DNA of 9,324 bases, taken from the NCBI GenBank assembly GCA_946479435.1, contig CAMLFX010000108.1, positions 1 to 9,324 on the forward strand, given 5' to 3'. This stretch comes from an uncultured Sphingobacteriales bacterium. GTDB taxonomy: Bacteria > Bacteroidota > Bacteroidia > Chitinophagales > Chitinophagaceae. The translations under genes and the position numbers were made by a program. Under the pieces are notes generated by a model, which saw only the letters and a list, made by a program, of their open reading frames with translations, made no database searches and had not been told where the DNA came from. How positions within the stretch are numbered: position 1 is the stretch's first letter; each line of letters opens with the position of its first letter. Below, piece after piece: positions 5,291 to 9,324 of the stretch.

Positions 5291-5381
5291 TAAGTGCTTC
5301 CATATTAATTACGTTGTATATGCTAGTCTGGTTTTAGGTGGCATGGTTTTTAACATTTCTATATGTACAAATCCAACATTT

Positions 5382-6170
5382 ATGAAAAATATCACGCTAG
5401 CTGTCACTACCATATGTATAACTGCAATGCTAGCCACCTCATGTGTTTCCAATAAAAAATATATGGACGCAAGATCTGCGGCGGCAACCAATATGTCTGA
5501 AAAGCAAAGGTTGCAAACTGAACTGAATGTAGCTAACGATAGTATTAATAAACTGCGTAACTACAACAATGCGCTGGGCGATGTGTATCGCAATACTAAC
5601 CAGGAACTAAGCAGTAGTAAAGAGCAAATTGTTGACCAGCAAAGGCGCTTGCAACAACTGCAGGAGCGTATTGATGCTCAGCGTCGTAATACGGAAGCGT
5701 TGCGCCAAAAGATTGTTGATGCACTGGTCAATTTCAACAGCAATGAACTGACTATATCGATGAAAAATGGCAAAGTATATGTAAGTATGCAGGAAAGCCT
5801 TTTATTTCCATCGGGTAGTGCGGTTGTTAACCAGAAAGGTAAAGACGCCCTGGCTAAAGTTGCCGGCGTGTTGATGACCAACCCTGATATAAATGTAGAA
5901 GTGGAGGGGCATACCGATAATAAACCTATTGCCACTAAGCTGTACCCCGATAACTGGGCTTTAAGCGTAGCGCGTTCTACCTCTATAGCACGCATACTTG
6001 TAAAAGATTATTCGGTACAGGCTACACGCATTACTGCCAGTGGCCGTGGTGAGTTTGATCCTGTTGCTGATAACGCTACTGAAACAGGAAGGGCGCAAAA
6101 CCGACGTACTGAGATAATACTGGAACCTAAATTGGATGAGTTGATGCAGTTGATACGTGAGGGTAAATAA
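5382..6170 (+). CDS. OmpA-family peptidoglycan-binding lipoprotein with coiled coil
   Basis: I prefer the ATG at 5382 over the in-frame one at 5343 because it gives a clean lipoprotein signal: MKNITLAVTT, a hydrophobic core and LATSC with Cys21. The 262-residue product then has a helical, Gln/Arg/Glu-rich coiled coil (about 35-110) and an OmpA-like domain (about 125-258). The domain shows LLFPSGSAVVNQKGKDAL, VEGHTDNKP with D179, NWALSVARSTSIARIL and TGRAQNRRTEI with R241/R242, the residues that bind diaminopimelate in peptidoglycan. It probably links an outer-membrane lipid anchor to the cell wall. No transmembrane barrel is present. A hairpin terminator follows. No convincing promoter is visible in the short gap shared with msrB. 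Confidence 0.9.
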   Translation: MKNITLAVTTICITAMLATSCVSNKKYMDARSAAATNMSEKQRLQTELNVANDSINKLRNYNNALGDVYRNTNQELSSSKEQIVDQQRRLQQLQERIDAQRRNTEALRQKIVDALVNFNSNELTISMKNGKVYVSMQESLLFPSGSAVVNQKGKDALAKVAGVLMTNPDINVEVEGHTDNKPIATKLYPDNWALSVARSTSIARILVKDYSVQATRITASGRGEFDPVADNATETGRAQNRRTEIILEPKLDELMQLIREGK

Positions 6171-6188
6171 ATTTTAATTTTATATTCC

Positions 6189-6219
6189 AATAAGGCGAAG
6201 AGTATTTCTTCGCCTTATT
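6189..6219 (+). terminator. Terminator hairpin after the OmpA-like gene
   Basis: AATAAGGCGAAGA (6189-6201) pairs perfectly with TCTTCGCCTTATT (6207-6219) around GTATT, thirteen pairs. The T-tract after it is weak (CATTTG), so efficiency may be moderate. It separates the OmpA-like gene from the transglycosylase. Confidence 0.75.
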
Positions 6220-6311
6220 CATTTGATAAATAAATGGTAATGTGCAAAAACTGCTTTTTTCTTGTAAGCATTTATCGGTAAATTTAGAATAACCCCGAAA
6301 ATTTGTTAGGT

Positions 6312-7238
6312 ATGAATCAGCGCTTTAAATCGGTTTTATATGTTGTATGTGGTGTAGCTATTGGCGCATCTGTCATTACCGGGCTTGCTTTCCGTGAAAC
6401 AGATAAAAATGAAGAAACCGTAGAAGTAAAACACGACGGACGTTTACAGTATAAGTGGTATGTGCCCCAAACACCAAAATCTATCGCCTTCGCTGGTGAA
6501 AAAGTACCACTGGAACGTTGGGATGTAAAAGAACAAATGGACAGGGAATTGCTGTATAACTACTATGCGCAATACAGTACACTATATATTTTAAGGCTTA
6601 GTACACGCTATTTCCCCGTTATAGAACCAATACTTAAAGCTAACGGCATTCCCGATGATTTTAAATACCTGTGCGTGGCTGAAAGCGCCTTACGCAATCA
6701 AACCTCCAGTGCAGGCGCGGTAGGCTTCTGGCAGTTTATGCGCGATACAGGTCCGAGATATGGCCTTGAGATAAATGATGAAGTAGATGAACGCTATCAT
6801 GTAGAAAAAGCAACCCTTGCTGCTTGCAGATACCTGCGCGATGCATACAATAAGTTTGGAAGCTGGACGGCTGCTGCTGCATCATATAATTGTGGTATGG
6901 CCGGATATAGCAAATTCTCTTCGCAGCAGCAGCGTACTAATTATTACGATCTGCTTTTACCTGAAGAAACCATGCGTTATGTCTTCCGCATTCTGGCCTT
7001 CAAGCATATATTGTCCCAAGCTAATAGTATAGGTTTTATCATGCAGAGCATTGATGCTTTTAAGCCATTGAATACAAGGAATATTACCGTCGATAGCTCG
7101 ATTAAAGATCTTACACAGTTTTCGCTTGACAATGGTACTACTTACCGTATGCTTAAAATACTCAACCCCTGGCTGCGCGATAAAAGCCTGACTGTTAAGC
7201 CAGGTAAAACCTATACTATACAGTTACCTAACAGTTAA
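6312..7238 (+). CDS. Membrane-anchored lytic transglycosylase, SLT/MltD type
   Basis: The start chosen is the ATG at 6312; the frame also has a TTG nine bases upstream, but this is less likely. The 308-residue protein has an N-terminal hydrophobic segment (about 8-26) without a lipobox or clear cleavage site, probably a membrane anchor. An SLT domain follows (about 100-230): YLCVAESALR with catalytic E124, AVGFWQFM and AAAASYNCGMAGYSK. Such enzymes cut the glycosidic bond between N-acetylmuramic acid and N-acetylglucosamine, giving 1,6-anhydro ends. The last 50 residues (IKDLTQFSLDNGTTYRMLKILNP, PGKTYTIQLP) look like one diverged LysM module. MltD proteins usually carry clear LysM repeats, so this is a minimal version. 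A terminator precedes it; the acylase gene follows after 54 bases, perhaps in the same transcript. Confidence 0.92.
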   Translation: MNQRFKSVLYVVCGVAIGASVITGLAFRETDKNEETVEVKHDGRLQYKWYVPQTPKSIAFAGEKVPLERWDVKEQMDRELLYNYYAQYSTLYILRLSTRYFPVIEPILKANGIPDDFKYLCVAESALRNQTSSAGAVGFWQFMRDTGPRYGLEINDEVDERYHVEKATLAACRYLRDAYNKFGSWTAAAASYNCGMAGYSKFSSQQQRTNYYDLLLPEETMRYVFRILAFKHILSQANSIGFIMQSIDAFKPLNTRNITVDSSIKDLTQFSLDNGTTYRMLKILNPWLRDKSLTVKPGKTYTIQLPNS

Positions 7239-7292
7239 TAGTATGTGTGCATTACATTATGTAGCTTTAAATAGCTAAATGCCTATTGTTAT

Positions 7293-9324
7293 ATGCGTAA
7301 GGTTGTAGCCATACTTGCACTGGTTTTAACAACGATATTAATTTTTCTGCTCGATCGCCCCCTTGGTAAGCTGCCGGCATTGGGCCGGCTGCTCGATCCT
7401 GTTAATGGCTCATGGGCTAATGCTGAAGCGACCAATAGATCATTCAGCGCCAACTTCAACCTACATACTAAGCAAAAAGTAGGGGTAAGTTTCGATGATA
7501 GGTTAGTTCCGCATATATATGCCGCTAACGATGATGACCTGTACTATATACAAGGCTACATACATGCGTATTTCAGGCTATGGCAAATGGATATGCAAAC
7601 ACGTGCTGCCGCAGGCAGGGTAAGTGAAGTAATAGGGGAGAAAGGCCTGAAATTCGATCGCACCCAACGCCGCAAGGGTATGGTATATGGTGCGCAGAAT
7701 TCATTGAAAGTAATGGAGGCTGACCCGCGTACACGGAGTATGCTGGATGCTTACACATCGGGTGTGAATGACCTCATCAATTCATTAAATTATCGTAGTC
7801 TTCCACTTGAGTATAAACTAATGGGTTTCAAGCCAGAGCCGTGGACCAACCTTAAGTGTGCCTTATTGCTTAAGTACATGGCCGATGACCTGACAGGTTA
7901 TACTGAAGATATTCCGCTAACAGTTATCAGGGGCATGATGGATGAACAACAGTTCAATTATCTTTTCCCTGAGCGTAATAATGAAAGTACACCGGTAATA
8001 CCTGCAGGAACTGTTCATGCAAAACCATCGCTCGCACCATATCAACCGGTTGCAGATAGTGAAATGAGAATTCAACTAAATGCAACTGATTTTGAAAAAG
8101 AAGATAATGAAGGCAAGGGTAGTAATAACTGGGCTGTAAGTGGCAGTCGCACAAAAAGCGGGGCACCTATTCTTTGCAACGATCCGCATCTGGGTTTGAA
8201 TCTCCCATCACTTTGGTTCGAAGTACAACTGCATTCACCAACCATAAATGTATATGGTGTTTCCCTGCCCGGCGCACCGGGTGTGGTTATCGGCTTCAAC
8301 GATGATATCTCATGGGGTTTTACTAATAACTATCGCGATGTAAAAGATTTCTACGCAATAGATCAGCATGGTGATAACTATACCTTCAATGGCAGGCAAC
8401 TTGCTTTTGTAAACCATGTAGAGCATATAGGTATACAAGGTAAACCCGAGTATATAGACACCGTACATTATACATTGCATGGCCCTGTTATATACGATGA
8501 ACATTTTCATGGCCCCGGTGGTATTAAAAAGCCATTGGCACTAACATGGATGGCGCACAAAGGCACCAATGAATTGTTATCACTTTATTTGCTGAATAGG
8601 AGCAAAACTTATGATGAATTTGTAGCAGCCATATTGAAATTTCAATGTCCGGGTCAGAATATAATCTATGCCGACAAGCAAGGCAATATTGCATTGTGGG
8701 GCCAGGGCCAGTTTGTTAACAAATGGAAAGACCAGGGCAAATACATAATGAAAGGGACAGATAGTTCAACCATTTGGCGCGAATTGATACCAACGCAGGA
8801 AAATCCACATGTACTTAATCCCGCACAAGGGTATTTGAGTTCAGCTAACCAAACAGTAACTGATAGCACTTATCCATATTGGTACAATGGTTATTTCTAC
8901 GAATTCCGTGCATGGCGCATCAATGAATTTTTGAATGCCATGAAGCAAGGAACTGTTCAGGACATGTTTGCCATGCAAAACGATACATATTCAATACTCG
9001 CTTCTGTAACACTACCTATCATGCTGCGTTATTTATCACCCGTTACTGAAAGTGATAATAATGAGTACTTAAATAGCCTGAGACAATGGCACTATATGTT
9101 GCAAAGTAATAGTACTGCGGCTACTACCTATCAGATTTGGTGGTCGATGCTGTACAACGATATCTGGAAACAGCAGTTTCAAAACATTCCCGATGGTCTT
9201 CGTCCATCGCCTGAACGTACCATGCAGCTAATGCGCGACTCTGCTATACAAGACTTGCCAGCATTAATCGCTACCAGTTATCATGAAGCTATAGATAGTA
9301 TTAAACGTCTTAAATCTGACCGGG
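7293..9324 (+). CDS. Penicillin/acyl-homoserine-lactone acylase family precursor, 3' end missing
   Basis: The frame is open from the ATG at 7293 to the window end, giving at least 677 residues of an expected 750-850. A hydrophobic N-terminal segment (about 4-20) exports or anchors it. The alpha part is followed by a spacer and the autoproteolysis site GKG-SNNWAVSG. S277 would become residue B1, the N-terminal nucleophile of the beta chain. H299 in NDPHLG then lies at B23, as in cephalosporin and AHL acylases. N519 in SSANQ lies at B243, close to the oxyanion-hole Asn B241 of E. coli penicillin acylase. GVVIGFNDDISWGFTN is the family core. The reaction is amide hydrolysis in the periplasm, with unknown substrate: AHLs, lipopeptides or beta-lactam side chains are all possible. 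The other residues are intact, so it should be active. Confidence 0.93.
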   Translation, partial: MRKVVAILALVLTTILIFLLDRPLGKLPALGRLLDPVNGSWANAEATNRSFSANFNLHTKQKVGVSFDDRLVPHIYAANDDDLYYIQGYIHAYFRLWQMDMQTRAAAGRVSEVIGEKGLKFDRTQRRKGMVYGAQNSLKVMEADPRTRSMLDAYTSGVNDLINSLNYRSLPLEYKLMGFKPEPWTNLKCALLLKYMADDLTGYTEDIPLTVIRGMMDEQQFNYLFPERNNESTPVIPAGTVHAKPSLAPYQPVADSEMRIQLNATDFEKEDNEGKGSNNWAVSGSRTKSGAPILCNDPHLGLNLPSLWFEVQLHSPTINVYGVSLPGAPGVVIGFNDDISWGFTNNYRDVKDFYAIDQHGDNYTFNGRQLAFVNHVEHIGIQGKPEYIDTVHYTLHGPVIYDEHFHGPGGIKKPLALTWMAHKGTNELLSLYLLNRSKTYDEFVAAILKFQCPGQNIIYADKQGNIALWGQGQFVNKWKDQGKYIMKGTDSSTIWRELIPTQENPHVLNPAQGYLSSANQTVTDSTYPYWYNGYFYEFRAWRINEFLNAMKQGTVQDMFAMQNDTYSILASVTLPIMLRYLSPVTESDNNEYLNSLRQWHYMLQSNSTAATTYQIWWSMLYNDIWKQQFQNIPDGLRPSPERTMQLMRDSAIQDLPALIATSYHEAIDSIKRLKSDR

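Noticed and set aside
5343..5381. Upstream ATG as the start of the OmpA-like protein
   Set aside because: It would add 13 polar residues before an ideal lipoprotein signal; the ATG at 5382 fits the signal better.
6279..6286. TAAATTTA as a -7 box for the transglycosylase gene
   Set aside because: One mismatch to TAnnTTTG, and no TTTG at a suitable distance; the TTG at 6262 is only 14 bases away. A/T-rich sequence yields such matches often.

Overview
The window reads as a chromosomal segment of a Bacteroidota bacterium, most likely Chitinophagia or Sphingobacteriia. The reasons are a TTTG / TAnnTTTG promoter in front of infA, start codons without usable Shine-Dalgarno sequences, zinc-free forms of ribosomal proteins L36 and S4, an L17 with a long Ala/Glu tail, and short lipoprotein signals ending in a Ser-Cys lipobox. 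Rank below phylum is inference.

Layout. (1) 1-786: the end of a phosphoheptose-isomerase-like SIS gene and a GmhB-like HAD phosphatase, both of heptose/LPS precursor synthesis. (2) 848-4739: the alpha ribosomal-protein block infA-rpmJ-rpsM-rpsK-rpsD-rpoA-rplQ, starting from its own promoter. (3) 4766-5290, minus strand: a lipoprotein MsrB, convergent with rplQ and sharing one strong hairpin with it. (4) 5382-9324, plus strand: an envelope group made of a coiled-coil OmpA-like lipoprotein, a membrane-anchored lytic transglycosylase and a penicillin/acyl-homoserine-lactone acylase family precursor that runs off the end.

The genes are familiar. The part that deserves attention is the non-coding sequence inside the alpha block. 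It is cut by strong intrinsic-terminator-like hairpins after rpsD, rpoA and rplQ. Dense RNA structure precedes rpsK, rpsD and rplQ. The rpsK and rpsD leaders share the 9-mer CGCCGGATC, and the rpsD leader can form a pseudoknot-like fold whose last strand ends one base before the start codon. The rpoA leader has a hairpin plus T8 tract, and its start codon lies in an 18-base perfect inverted repeat. Together these suggest a block divided into separately tuned transcription and translation units, possibly with feedback by S4 or another r-protein. The pairings are seen in the sequence; the regulatory role is inference.

The acylase gene at 7293 has no stop within the window, so its product is a partial precursor of at least 677 residues. 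It keeps the autoproteolysis serine (277), the His at B23 and an Asn at B243 of the Ntn-hydrolase fold. No mobile element, CRISPR array, tRNA or rRNA was seen, and no gene-free stretch exceeds 300 bases.
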